Shown in pieces: positions 1-9,924 of a DNA stretch of 64,000 nt (its first letter is position 1; every line of letters begins with the position of its first letter). Position numbers and translations under genes: made by a program. A model generated the notes under the pieces. It was given only the letters and a program-made list of their open reading frames with translations, was not told where the DNA came from and made no database searches. Origin of the DNA: Amia ocellicauda (taxonomy: Eukaryota; Chordata; Actinopteri; Amiiformes; Amiidae); the NCBI RefSeq assembly GCF_036373705.1, contig NW_027102724.1, positions 1-64,000 on the forward strand. Reading direction: 5' to 3'.

Positions 1-3000
1 CAGGCAATTAGTGGTGAGTTCCAGTGGGGACAATAAGCTCTGTTTTGCTTACAGTTTAATAAAACTACTCACCCCCGACATGCCTGAACCCCAAGCTCTG
101 CAAGAGGCTTTAATGCTTCATCAGAGGGCCGGCTTAAACTCTCAACAGATGGTTGCCTTTTCAGACATTACCAAGTTTGAGGAGTTGTTGTCTTTAAAAA
201 TTGTTGTGTGGTACCGTTGTGAGGTAAAGGAAGTATTTGTTCAATTTCAGACACATCCTGAAACCCATACACAGACACTGTTTCTCTTCCTAGGTGATAG
301 ACATTAATTTGGAATAAAGAGTTTGACGGCTTTTTTGGGTTGTTCGTATGTTTGTCATTGGTGTTATAAGGCCTTCAATGATAAGCTTAAGCACCGCTGT
401 GACGGTTACTGTAACGTCTGTTTCAATCCGCAATGTCGTAAGGGTTTGGCCCCTACCATCCGATGTAAAGATTGCTTAAGAATTTGTCTCTCAGCGTTCT
501 GTTTTTCCGAGCATAAGGTACAGAGGGCCGCTGCTGAGGGGGTTAAAAAACGGAGTTATTGTGATCAAACTAAATATTGCCCGCAGTGTTGCCTCCAGTA
601 CCGTTTTCATGAGGTTAAACCACACAAATGTCTGGAGCCGAGATGCAGGATCTGTAATGCTGATTTAACCCCGGGGTCCGAACACCAGTGCTTTATTCAG
701 CCGGTTAAAAAGGAGCCGCCGCACAACCGGTATGTCTTTTTTGCTTTTGAATGCCGGCAAGAAAACGGGGTCCACGTTGCTAATTATATACACTGTATTG
801 ACATGTTGGATCGTGAGTGGTCAGCTAGCGGTGAGAGTTGTGTCAGGGATTTCTTTACGCGGTATCGCGGTCCAAAATACCTCAATTACACATTTATTGC
901 CCACAATGCTAAGGGTTATGATTCTTACATTTTGATGAAGTATCTGGTGGAAAATGGGGTGACCCCAAAAATAATAGCTCAGGGTAGCAAGATCATGTGT
1001 TTCACCGACGAAGCTTTCAACTAACGTTACATAGACTCGTTAAATTTCCTCCCCATGAAATTGAGCGCTTTGCCTAAGGCTCTGGGTTTTGAGGCTCAGA
1101 AGAAAGGTTGGTTCTGCCATTTTTTTAATACTAAGGACACTCAAAATTATCGAGGGTCCTACCCGCCCGCCTCTTATTATGGGGTTGATACTATGATGTC
1201 TCATGAGAGGGAGGAATTCTTTAAATGGTACAATACGGTTAAGTGAGGTGTTTTTGATTTCCGAGAAGAGATGGCCGCTTATTGTAAAAATGATGTGGTG
1301 ATCCTTAAAGAAGCCTGTGTGCGTTTCCGCGCCGAGGTTATCAACACATCGGGTCTCGACCCTTTGCAAAGTGTGACCATAGTGTCTCTCTGCATGAAAA
1401 TGTATCGGTCCAATTTCTTGCAGAGAAACACTATAGCGGTCACCACTTCTGACAACTATCGTGCTAGACAAAATAACTTTTCGACTGTCTCCATACAGTG
1501 GCTGGAATACCTGAGTGCCCGGGATAACATATTCATCAGACATGCTTTAAATCAAGGGGAAGTCAAAATGGGGCCTTACTACTTAGACGGTTTTAGCGAC
1601 GTGTTCGGGCGGCGTACCGCTTATGAGTTTGCTGGTTGTATTTACCATGGCTGTCCTCAGTGCTTCGACCCAAACACCTTTAACCCCGAATCACAAAAAC
1701 TCTGCGGTGATATCTACTATGATTTCCAGGAACGAATTGAAACTTTAAAAAACACCTATGGTTTGAACGTGCTGGTGATTTGGGAACACGAGTGGACGAC
1801 CCTGAAGCAACAGGATGCGGGGGTACAACGGTTTATGGAAACCTTGGACTTTCCTGAATGTCTAGAGCCCCGGGATGCGTTATTTGGGGGTCGTACCAAT
1901 GCCCTCTGTTTACATTATGAGGTAAAGGAGGGTGAGAGAGTAGATTACTATGATTTCACCAGTCTGTACCCTTATGTCAACAAGACCAAAATGTACCCGG
2001 TGGGGCGTCCAACCATTGTTTATCGTGACTTTCTCGAAATCGGACATTACTTTGGTTTGATCAAAGTCACCATGTACCCTCCTCCGTGTTGCCTTACAGG
2101 TGTTCGGGAAAATTGATGTTCCCTCTGTGTAGAACGTGTGTGGAAACTGAAAATCAAACTACCTCTTGTCTGCACAGTGATGAAGAGAGAGCGCTGACGG
2201 GTGTCTAGTGTAACATTGAGCTTGACAAGGCGGTGGAGAAAGGTTACAGAGTCGGTAAGGTGCATGAGGTTTGGCATTTTTCTGAAAAATCTGATACTCT
2301 TTTTGCTGATTACATTATGACCCATCTGAAAGGGAAACAGGAGGCATTGGGCTATCCCTCATGGTGTGTTGACTCCGCGGCCAAAGAGCGATACGTTCAG
2401 CAATATTTTGAAAAGGAAGGGATCCGTCTAGAGCCGGGGAACATAACTGTAAACCCCGCCAAGAGACAAATGTCCAAACTGATTTTAAACAGTCTGTGGG
2501 GTAAGTTTGGGGAAAGAAATTACCGTCTAAACACAACCTTGATTAAAACCCCTGAACAGTTTATAGAATTTATGTTTTCCAAACAACATGCAGTATCACA
2601 CTTTCAATTCTTAAATGACCACGTGGCACAGGTCCAGTGGAGGGCCCCTAAAGATTTCCCCACCAAACAGGGGAACGTTAATGTTTTCATAGCGGTTTTT
2701 ACCACGGCTTACGCCCGGGTTGAACTGTACAACTTAATGGATCAGTTGCAGGAACGCACGCTCTATCATGATACTGACTCTGTAATCTTTGTCACCAGGC
2801 CAGGGGATTGGGTCCCTCCCCTCGGGGACTACCTTGGGGAGTTAACGAGCGAACTAGATCCTCAGGACCACATAGTGGAGTTTGTTTCAGGGGGTCCTAA
2901 GACTTACGCATACAGAACGGCTGCGGGTAAGACCTGTATGAAAGTTAAGGGTTTCACTCTGAACCATTGTAACAACAAGCTCATTAACATCAAGTCTCTG

Positions 3001-3192
3001 ACGACCCTGGTAGAAAGTTTTGTAACCGAGAAAGACGCGCCTCCTCGTGAGATTATTACAGCCGGAAATCAGATCTATCGCAATAAAAAGGGGTACACGT
3101 TGGAAAATAGATCACTAAACAAACGATTCAGGGTGGTGTACAATAAAAGAGTGTTGAAGACTGATTATACCACTCTGCCTTATGGATATTAG
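1..3192 (+). pseudogene. polB: Protein-primed family B DNA polymerase (unit 1, 5' part outside window)
   Basis: This is the remnant of the element's replicative DNA polymerase, which in this family copies a linear genome from a protein primer. The amino-terminal half has a cysteine-rich zinc-finger-like region and the 3'-5' exonuclease domain. The polymerase domain follows, with the palm motif DFTSLYP, the KLILNSLWGKFGE motif and the catalytic YHDTDS motif. The 3' end overlaps the start of the ATPase gene by 11 nt. The copy is broken, with about three interruptions, and its 5' part lies left of the window. Confidence 0.9.
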
Positions 3193-3853
3193 CGGTGGTT
3201 TTGATAACAGATTTCAACACCCTTTCTCCTGTATTATAGCCGGTCCCTCCAATTCGGGGAAGAGCTATCTTATAAAGAACATCATAGAAGATGTGGACGC
3301 AACCGTGTCCCAAGCTCTTGACAACATAGTGTGGTGTTACTCTTGCTGGCAACCTCTCTACGATGATTTGGCTTCGAAAAAAAATAATCTGAAATTTGTG
3401 CAAGGTCTCCCCGCCTCGTTGTGTGACGATGACTTGTTCCCGCCCGGTCAAACTAATCTAGTGATCCTTGATGACCTGATGGAGCAGGCCGGTGACAACA
3501 GTGAAGTGGAAAAAGCTTTCACAAAGTACACTCATCATAGGAAGTTAAGTATTATTTATTTAGTTCAAAATCTATTTTTTCAAGGTAAAAAAAGCCGCAC
3601 TATTAATTTAAATGCCAATTATATAATTCTTTTTAAAAACCCCAGAGATAAACTACAGGTCACCGTCTTGGCTCGTCAAATGTACCCTAACCAGACCAAG
3701 TTCTTTTTGGAGGCATTTGAGGATGCCACCAAAAAACCCTACGGGTACTTGATTGCGGACTTAAAAGCACAAACCCCAGAAGACTTTCGCCTCAGAACAG
3801 GTTTGTGCCCGCCCGATTGGCCGGCAGTGTATGTGCTAAAGAAAAGGAAATAA
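3182..3853 (+). CDS. A32/FtsK-type genome-packaging ATPase (unit 1)
   Basis: This 223-residue protein is predicted to drive DNA into the capsid. A Walker A motif (GPSNSGKS, residues 21-28) and a Walker B motif (LVILDD, residues 93-98) are visible. Size and position directly after the polymerase fit the packaging ATPase of Polintons and adintoviruses. The start overlaps the polymerase 3' end by 11 nt, a compact arrangement kept in all four units. This copy is open, and it carries several residues not shared with the other three copies, in line with unit 1 being the most diverged. Confidence 0.9.
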   Translation: MDISGGFDNRFQHPFSCIIAGPSNSGKSYLIKNIIEDVDATVSQALDNIVWCYSCWQPLYDDLASKKNNLKFVQGLPASLCDDDLFPPGQTNLVILDDLMEQAGDNSEVEKAFTKYTHHRKLSIIYLVQNLFFQGKKSRTINLNANYIILFKNPRDKLQVTVLARQMYPNQTKFFLEAFEDATKKPYGYLIADLKAQTPEDFRLRTGLCPPDWPAVYVLKKRK

Positions 3854-3859
3854 ATAAGA

Positions 3860-4195
3860 ATGTCTGTTCGGATTAAAAGAAATCTGCCGCTTTTGCAAAT
3901 GTTATTTGAGGGGAGCCCGCGCCATAGGAAAGCTGTGCTGGCAGGGGCCCCCTCGGATTTGATCGAGACCCTGTGTGAAATAGCTTTTAACATCTTACGC
4001 GGTAATATACCCCTAACCCCTTCTCAACATTCTAAACTCAAAAAACAAAAAGCGGTTATCAAGATCATCGCTAATAAGAAGTATTCTATTAAAAGAAAAA
4101 GAAAGAAGATTAATCAAACCGGGGGTTTTATAGGACCGCTGTTGAGCATAGCCGTGCCTTTCCTAACCAGTCTTCTAGCTTCCAGAGTGGGTTAA
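3860..4195 (+). CDS. Small basic protein with hydrophobic C-terminus, unknown role (unit 1)
   Basis: This 111-residue protein starts 6 nt after the ATPase stop. Its middle is lysine/arginine-rich (KRKRKK region), a likely nuclear localisation or DNA-binding segment. It ends in a short hydrophobic stretch preceded by GGFIGPLL, which could insert in or disturb a membrane. The pattern recalls small virion core or membrane-active proteins of adenovirus-like viruses, but I cannot assign a family from sequence alone. It is unchanged in length in all four units. Confidence 0.7.
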   Translation: MSVRIKRNLPLLQMLFEGSPRHRKAVLAGAPSDLIETLCEIAFNILRGNIPLTPSQHSKLKKQKAVIKIIANKKYSIKRKRKKINQTGGFIGPLLSIAVPFLTSLLASRVG

Positions 4196-4197
4196 TA

Positions 4198-4848
4198 ATG
4201 GAATATGCTCAGAAAATGTTTTTGATCCCTCAGGAGCAGCTTGAGAAACTGAGAAAAAATGTTGTCGGGCCAGAGCCCATTAGACAAACGGCCGAAAACA
4301 ACCTGGACTCTGAAATGAAAGCTATACAGGCCAGGGCCGATTTAAATCAGTATTCCAAAGCCCAGTTGTATACCAACACGTTACAGCGCTACCTCCGTCT
4401 GGTTAGACAGGGTGAAAAAGATCAAAACATTTTAACTTTAACCATGGCCTATCAAGAAAATGGTTCTGGGGCTGATGCGGGGGGTACGGTTGATAAAGAT
4501 GTTGCGGTGACCGAACCTGTTGAGAGTTCAGAGGGAGATGTTGTAACGGATGTTTTGAGAAACATGCCGGCCAGAAGCAAAAGACATGCACAATATATCC
4601 TGCACAAAATGGTTCAGAAACCGCGGGTAACTGCTTGGAATGAACAGGGTGAATTTGTTTTTAAAGGACAACTGATCAAAGGTTCACACATGTTTGATTT
4701 GTTGAAGAGTGTCACTAGCACTAATAAGGTACCCGATAGTCGCCAACCTGTAGGCTGGAATGCTTACCTACAGGCGATGGCCTGTCTGAACATGCCCCAA
4801 TCAACAGTTCCTAACCAGGAAACGCTACAAAAAATCCGCCCCTTGTAA
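4198..4848 (+). CDS. Conserved Polinton protein of unknown function (unit 1)
   Basis: This 216-residue protein follows the small basic protein by 2 nt. The amino-terminal region (MEYAQKMFLIPQEQLEKLR) is predicted helical, then comes a glycine/acidic linker, then a conserved-looking domain with WNEQGEFVFKGQLIKGSHMFDLL. From memory, proteins with this layout sit beside the packaging ATPase in many animal Polintons; their role is unknown and a virion or packaging accessory is my inference. In this unit the frame is open throughout. Confidence 0.65.
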   Translation: MEYAQKMFLIPQEQLEKLRKNVVGPEPIRQTAENNLDSEMKAIQARADLNQYSKAQLYTNTLQRYLRLVRQGEKDQNILTLTMAYQENGSGADAGGTVDKDVAVTEPVESSEGDVVTDVLRNMPARSKRHAQYILHKMVQKPRVTAWNEQGEFVFKGQLIKGSHMFDLLKSVTSTNKVPDSRQPVGWNAYLQAMACLNMPQSTVPNQETLQKIRPL

Positions 4849-4944
4849 AGAGGTGGAGCCTGATCTGACTCCGATATCTCATTACTCTGACCGTGCTGAG
4901 CGACCATCCTCAGGATCTATCCATCGTTGGGAAGCTTATTAATA

Positions 4945-5676
4945 TCATGTTTTTATTTGTCTCCCCTGTAAATAATGACCCGACAAACAATTTTTTTTTT
5001 TTTTTTTTTTTTCAAATGTTGTACATTTATTTATACCATAACCCCTGCTTTGTATAAGAATTGTGTTGAATAAAAACAAAACTAATGATTCAAAGGCTGT
5101 TTTCATTATTTTTTCACCATAACACGCATGACATGTTTTAAAATCCTCACAAGAACACCCCATCTGTATACATGGCTGGCTAGGGTCGTAAGTCATTGTG
5201 TTATAAGGGGGGGTCCACAGTGTACTGACAAACTCTGCCACTTTTTTATAATTTTGGCCTAAATCCTCACTGTACAAGGCCATAATATCGGGGTATGACC
5301 TTCCTTTAGATCTATGATATAAGAAAAACACACAGTGTTGACCACAAGTGAAGGTCTGAAGACTTTGTACTTGACGACCGCTGTAAATGGTTTCTTGACA
5401 GTTGTTGAGCAGAAAGTTATTTATTTTCCGAGGGAAAGGTCTGAAATCCGGGGGGTTTGCATAGGAATCAAAAAATTCACCACGGTGGTCCTCCCTTAGA
5501 TAAATAGCCAGCCAATGTTCTCCGGGCATATTTTTAGGGTGTGTGTTGATTATGTACATTGCTGGTAAATTCTTGATCTTAAATTTAGGCAGCTGATCGC
5601 AGGCGTAGACTCCTTGAAACAGTTTCCGTGAGCCGGCCAGGGCATTCATGATGTGGTTGAGCTCTCTGGTGTTCAT
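4945..5676 (-). CDS. Adenain-type cysteine protease (unit 1)
   Basis: This is the predicted virion maturation protease of the adenovirus protease (C5) family, which trims capsid and core precursors. Candidate catalytic residues are His54 (GEHW), Asp70 (FFDSY) and Cys115 (CGQHC), numbered from MNTREL; Gln107 may serve the oxyanion hole. I chose the ATG at 5676, one base past the capsid gene stop at 5678, over an upstream in-frame ATG inside the capsid gene. The C-terminus is cysteine-rich. This copy reads further downstream than the others. Confidence 0.85.
   Translation of the reverse strand: MNTRELNHIMNALAGSRKLFQGVYACDQLPKFKIKNLPAMYIINTHPKNMPGEHWLAIYLREDHRGEFFDSYANPPDFRPFPRKINNFLLNNCQETIYSGRQVQSLQTFTCGQHCVFFLYHRSKGRSYPDIMALYSEDLGQNYKKVAEFVSTLWTPPYNTMTYDPSQPCIQMGCSCEDFKTCHACYGEKIMKTAFESLVLFLFNTILIQSRGYGINKCTTFEKKKKKKNCLSGHYLQGRQIKT
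4991..5074. terminator. Tail-to-tail poly(A) region with poly-T tract (unit 1)
   Basis: Rightward and leftward arms converge here. A 22-nt T tract (4991-5012) lies between them. AATAAA for the plus strand is at 5069-5074 and the minus-strand signal (TTTATT on plus) is at 5026-5031. The two transcript ends would overlap by some tens of nucleotides. Confidence 0.6.
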
Positions 5677-5677
5677 T

Positions 5678-6985
5678 TTAATAATAATCATACAGAATGT
5701 TTCTCCTCTGATTCTCCTCAATAATGTTGTCAAACACAGCATTCACGACCATATTTACAGTGCGTGGTAGAGGCTGCTTGAAACGCATCACCAAACGCAT
5801 ATTGCACGTCTTCATCAGTGAAAAATGTTGTCCACACTCTTCGTCAGGGGTCAGGTTGAAACCGTACAGGGTGTAACCGCTGCAGTATTCCCGGCGATCG
5901 ATCAGCAGAGTTTGATCCTTGAGATGGCGACCCGTAGCCAGTACTAGACTGTAATATTCACGAACCGCATTGCCGTTTTCAAAGTCAGGTTGAAAAGGTC
6001 TGGATGGAACCTGCACACCATCGATGTACAACGCTATAAATTCCGCGTTATAATGTTTAAAGATAAAGGGGTTCTTGTTGTAAACCCCGGTAAATGCATC
6101 ATTATCCACGAGACCTATAATAACCTGTTTTGGGAGCTGTCCTAGAAACAGATTTTCCTGGTTCATCACCCGTGTCCCTGCGGGGATACTGTGGACTTTC
6201 ATATAGACTCTTTCGATCGGGTACTTGGCGTTTGCCGTCATTAACGCCTGCGCGTGTCCTAGTTTAACCGCCGGGGAGACGGACACTTTTTTCACAAACA
6301 GCGAGGCCGATAATATGGTCAGTTTATATTTTTCAGTATCAGGGGTCATCAGACAAAAAGCACTTTTACTACGGATCATTTTAATTTTAATGTCTACCCC
6401 GTTGAGCATGAGTTTTTCTTGGAAAAATATGTCTTCATGGATATGCCCCATTAGCTCAAAGGTCCTCCCTTCTGTTGAAAAGGCCGTTCTTTTTTGCAAA
6501 CCCTTATTGAGTCCCTCTGGATCCTTGTCGTCCATAGCTTCCGGGATTTCTTTGAAGAAAAGGCCGGGGTTGAACTGTTTGCTTAGGGTCTCCTCACTAT
6601 AATTAAGGATACACTCCATCATGGCTCTATAGGGGTAAGTATTGCTGCTTTGACTAATGAGCCGATCTCCCAGGGTCACATCCACCTGTGAAAACATGGT
6701 GGCCACCGGGTAATTGATGACCCCAGCGTTGGTCGTCTTCTCGATTGCATCGCCATCCTCATCAGTCACTTTACAGTTCATTAAAATAAATGTGTTATTC
6801 AAATCAATATAATCCTCGCCATTGCCAGCCATAAAAAACTCCAGAGGGGCCGTGTCTGAAATTGCAGAAAGAGGGGGAATCTCTACATATATGATCTTAT
6901 CTATACTCGTTTGAGTGTATGGAACTGTAAACAGATCCAGTTCTGATTTGACGCATTCTTCCAATAGACTGTGGACAAAAGACAT
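5678..6985 (-). CDS. Major capsid protein, double jelly-roll hexon-like (unit 1)
   Basis: This 435-residue protein corresponds to the Polinton/adintovirus major capsid protein, whose trimers form the icosahedral shell. Landmarks are the amino-terminal DLFTVPYTQTSID segment, GNGEDYIDLNNTFI, and FSQVDVTLGDRLISQSSNTYPYRA. These match my memory of the widespread capsid family in animal Polintons. It lies between the core protein (3 nt upstream) and the protease (downstream). The frame is open. Assignment rests on motif recall and gene position, not on a search. Confidence 0.85.
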   Translation of the reverse strand: MSFVHSLLEECVKSELDLFTVPYTQTSIDKIIYVEIPPLSAISDTAPLEFFMAGNGEDYIDLNNTFILMNCKVTDEDGDAIEKTTNAGVINYPVATMFSQVDVTLGDRLISQSSNTYPYRAMMECILNYSEETLSKQFNPGLFFKEIPEAMDDKDPEGLNKGLQKRTAFSTEGRTFELMGHIHEDIFFQEKLMLNGVDIKIKMIRSKSAFCLMTPDTEKYKLTILSASLFVKKVSVSPAVKLGHAQALMTANAKYPIERVYMKVHSIPAGTRVMNQENLFLGQLPKQVIIGLVDNDAFTGVYNKNPFIFKHYNAEFIALYIDGVQVPSRPFQPDFENGNAVREYYSLVLATGRHLKDQTLLIDRREYCSGYTLYGFNLTPDEECGQHFSLMKTCNMRLVMRFKQPLPRTVNMVVNAVFDNIIEENQRRNILYDYY

Positions 6986-6987
6986 GT

Positions 6988-7475
6988 TTAAAAGATGTAT
7001 CCTGAGGCTCTATTTTTCTTTCTTTGAGACTTTCTTTTTGCAGGTTTTTTCTTGTGCTGCTTCCTTCTCCGAGTGTTTCCACGATATGTTGGAGAATGAG
7101 AGATTCTTCGTTTTTTGTTAGCCACGGATCTTCGTCGCCCTGGTGGACACATGCTGTTTCTTCTTTTACCCCCCCTCCTCGCCATTACCATGAGACCCGA
7201 ACCCTCCTGATGCTCATGGCTAGCTGCCCGGTTCATAACATTGGTGAACACGTCACTAACAATATTTTTAGCCGCTGATTTCAAGTGGGGTCTGGCTATA
7301 GCAAAGCCTCTCTTAAGCAGGGGTACGGCCATTCTAAAGAGACCACGAAAGAGTCCTCCTAGACCGGCGCCATACATTGTGGGGGCTCCTACAAAACCGG
7401 GCAAGCCGTTCCATCTTGCATCTTGTAATAATCCACATAGGCGCTAGGATCTACATAACCCCTCGAGGTAGCCAT
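6988..7475 (-). pseudogene. PX-like basic virion core protein (unit 1)
   Basis: The protein has a glycine-rich, amphipathic stretch (MYGAGLGGLFRGLFR, then a hydrophobic/basic helix) and a very arginine/lysine-rich C-terminal half ending in repeated KRKS/KKK runs. This fits a DNA-condensing core protein such as the adintovirus PX protein, sitting directly upstream of the major capsid gene. The most probable start is MATSRG at 7475. The copy is broken, with about one interruption. Confidence 0.7.
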
Positions 7476-7476
7476 T

Positions 7477-8209
7477 TTAATAATGTACACACTGTTTCAG
7501 GGGTCGAAAATGTAGTTTGACATTAACTTTACCGAAGCGGAAGGGTACGTTGATATTCTGATCCGATTTTACTTCGATCGTGATGTTGTCAAATTGGGTC
7601 TTTGAGACTGGTACGTAGTGTGGTTTGTCATAAGTAATTGTGACCATGTCATTGCTTTTACCTTTAATAAGTACATTTCTCAAAAGGGGGACATAACTAT
7701 CCCCGACCCTCTGGTGGGTTATGATATCCGTATACACATAAAGAGTGTAAAAGCCGCCCCACCACTTCTGAGAACCTGCTCTCTGTGTCAGAATAGAACC
7801 CAAATATACGCCCCAGTTGGCCGCTGGTTTGAATGCTAATACCTGGTTTTGACACCTTGTACACTCTGTTTTTAATAGGGTTGTAATATAGCTTGATGTT
7901 GGGGGTGCCTTCTGAGAACTGTTTATGCATCTCATCTAATATTTTATCCACATTGTCATAATAACCTCCTTGTATCGTGAATGTCCATTGACTCTTTTTA
8001 ACATCATCAAAAATGGCGAAGGTGGCATCCTTATCTTGTAAAACAGCCCAAGTGTAAGGATACTGTATTTCCGCCAACCCCACTTCCCACGACCCCCTTA
8101 GATCTATAGATTTTCCAAATTGTACCGTGTAACTGGATATTTCATTTTTAGGGTATATATCGAGAGAGGCGTTACTGGGTAGAGTCACGTAGAAGCCTCC
8201 TGATTCCAT
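7477..8209 (-). pseudogene. Penton-like minor capsid protein (unit 1)
   Basis: The amino-terminal segment MESGGFYVTLPSNASLDIYP and the WEVGLAEIQYPYTW motif are typical of the minor capsid (penton, single jelly-roll) protein of animal Polintons. It would occupy the capsid vertices. It ends 2 nt before the core protein start. I chose the ATG at 8209 because the conserved segment begins there. The copy is broken, with about one interruption. Confidence 0.78.
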
Positions 8210-8255
8210 CTTGAGTATCGAAAGTAATGCCCACAACACACCCGCGGGCAAGTTG

Positions 8256-9347
8256 TTATAAGGATTGAATATCGCAAACCTGTTGTTCCGGGACCCAACT
8301 ATTGAACTTTTCAGGCCATCCAAGCCATTTCATCAACACATATTTTTTCCGGTTCTGGGTTTTTTCAGCTAATATCTTTTCAACTCTGTATACACTGTCT
8401 TTACCCACAATAATTTTTTGTAACTCGGCTTCGTAAAACGTTCCTTCTATATCCTCCCCGTCATAGTCTTTTAACCGGTACACGGGTGGGTCTCTAGCCA
8501 ACTGTTCGGTAACTGTAAAATATTCGTCAGAAAATGTTTGTTCATAACCTTTGGCAAAAGTACTCCTTAGCTTTGAAACGCGAACCACATCACCGATGTT
8601 GAACTTATAAGTAGTTTTTCCCTTCTTAATAAATGGTCCGTATAATTTTTTATAGACCTTAAAAGAATTACTTTGATCAACATCTATAGGCTTCATTTTA
8701 ATACTGGTGTGATACCCTTGGTTGTAAGCATCGATAAAATCCTGAACTTTATCAAAATACTTGAACGTGTTGACCGCTGTAAAATATCTCCACATTTTGG
8801 TCTTTATGGTGCGGTTAAACCTCTCCACTACCAATGCCTTAAGCTCATTACCGGTGGTGAAATGATGTATTTTGTGTCTCTTCAGTAGATTCTGAAATTC
8901 TCTGTTGAGAAACTCTTTTCCTTTATCAGTCTGCAGTTATTTAGGACATCGACCCTGGGACAATATATCCTCAAAGGCCCTTGTCACCGCCCGACCTGTT
9001 TTATTATGTAGAATGCGAGCCCAGGCATTTTTTGATAACACATCGATACACATCAACATCAATTTGTGACCATTGTTATGTTTTGATAAATTTGACATAT
9101 CGACTAGATCCATTTGCCATTGTGAGTCTATGTCAGTTGCATATACGCGGTTTCTTTTAAAGTTAATCCTGAGAGGTTTATGTAAGGTATAGGCGTCTTG
9201 TTCCCGTAACCATTCTGAAACAACCACATCATTAACCTTCACTCCGGCCTCAGCGAGTCCTCTTTGAAAACCCTTCTTACCCGCCAAACCCCCAATCTTG
9301 GCTGGGTTGTAGTATAGTTCCTGCATTTGGGGAGCTTGCCGAGTCAT
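8256..9347 (-). pseudogene. Retrovirus-like DDE integrase with C-terminal chromodomain (unit 1)
   Basis: The predicted enzyme inserts the element into host DNA. The catalytic core shows the acidic residues in WQMDLVDM and, in other units, LQTDKGKEF and LVVERFNRT. The C-terminal part has a chromodomain (VEKILAEKTQNRKKYVLMKWLGWPEKFNSWVP) that may direct insertion to modified histones, as in Polintons. A TATA-like box lies about 40 nt upstream of the start. The copy is broken, with about one interruption. Confidence 0.88.
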
Positions 9348-9387
9348 TCTGTCAAATAACCAAACAGACCCACACTATGCGCAAAGT

Positions 9388-9408
9388 TTTTATACAAGGT
9401 TTTTTATT
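9388..9408 (-). promoter_or_regulatory. TATA box of the integrase/capsid arm overlapping an upstream poly(A) signal (unit 1)
   Basis: On the minus strand TATAAAA (9394-9388) lies about 40 nt before the integrase ATG. Immediately upstream is AATAAA (9408-9403), a probable poly(A) signal for the accessory transcripts. The same pair recurs in all units. Confidence 0.55.
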
Positions 9409-9744
9409 CAACTTCAGGAGAGCAGATACCCCTTTTTAGACATTTGAGAAAAGTATAACATACACAACAATTTTTTCTACGGTCCAGACAAAAAGAAATC
9501 AGATGATTGGTTACTTGATCTATATCAACAAATATACCTGTTTCTTTATCTTGTAGGCACACACCTCAGTTACATATGTAAATAAAACAACAATATGACC
9601 TATTTTAAAAGTAAACAGAGGTGTATTAAACATGCTCAGCAAAAGGTCCTACAGATGTTGATGAAATGGCCTAATATCATTCTTGGCCCCCTTGAGCGCT
9701 TCATCCCAGTGTTCGTACCCCCCGGTCTTTGTTACAGCAGCCAT
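9409..9744 (-). other. Low-complexity AT-rich stretch with a short frame (unit 1)
   Basis: This interval separates the 55-residue frame from the integrase promoter. A short minus-strand frame starting MAAVTKTGGYEHWDE begins directly after the 55-residue frame's stop; its longest version is in unit 4. I see no other gene here. Confidence 0.35.
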
Positions 9745-9912
9745 TCACTTTTCCAGGTTTGAAAGTTGATCCTCATCGATGGTTAAATCTGTAGAGAAAA
9801 GGCTCGTGTTGGCTACTTTTCTGTCAAGCACATGGTGTAATAGCGCTCTCAGGTTAGCTGCAGAGTGTTGATGACAGAACCAGTTGCAGAAGCAGTCCAG
9901 AACATTCCCCAT
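9745..9912 (-). CDS. 55-residue Cys-rich small protein, unknown (unit 1)
   Basis: The frame begins MGNVLDCFCNWFCHQH, with four cysteines in the first 13 residues and a glycine at position 2, and continues as a likely helix (ANLRALLHHVLDRK) with an acidic tail. Clustered cysteines behind Met-Gly could be lipid-modified for membrane attachment; this is inference. The frame is open at the same length in all four units, which is the main reason to list it. It lies 12 nt after the 282-residue gene. Confidence 0.45.
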   Translation of the reverse strand: MGNVLDCFCNWFCHQHSAANLRALLHHVLDRKVANTSLFSTDLTIDEDQLSNLEK

Positions 9913-9924
9913 GTTCAAAGTCCC

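Noticed and set aside
6225-6602. 125-codon plus-strand frame across the major capsid gene, repeated in all units
   Set aside because: It lies antisense to a full-length, motif-rich capsid gene and shows no protein-like pattern; it is a shadow frame.
8256-9347. LTR retrotransposon, suggested by the DDE integrase with chromodomain
   Set aside because: There is no reverse transcriptase, RNase H or gag and no LTRs; the neighbours are polymerase B, ATPase, protease and capsid genes, which define a Polinton-type element.
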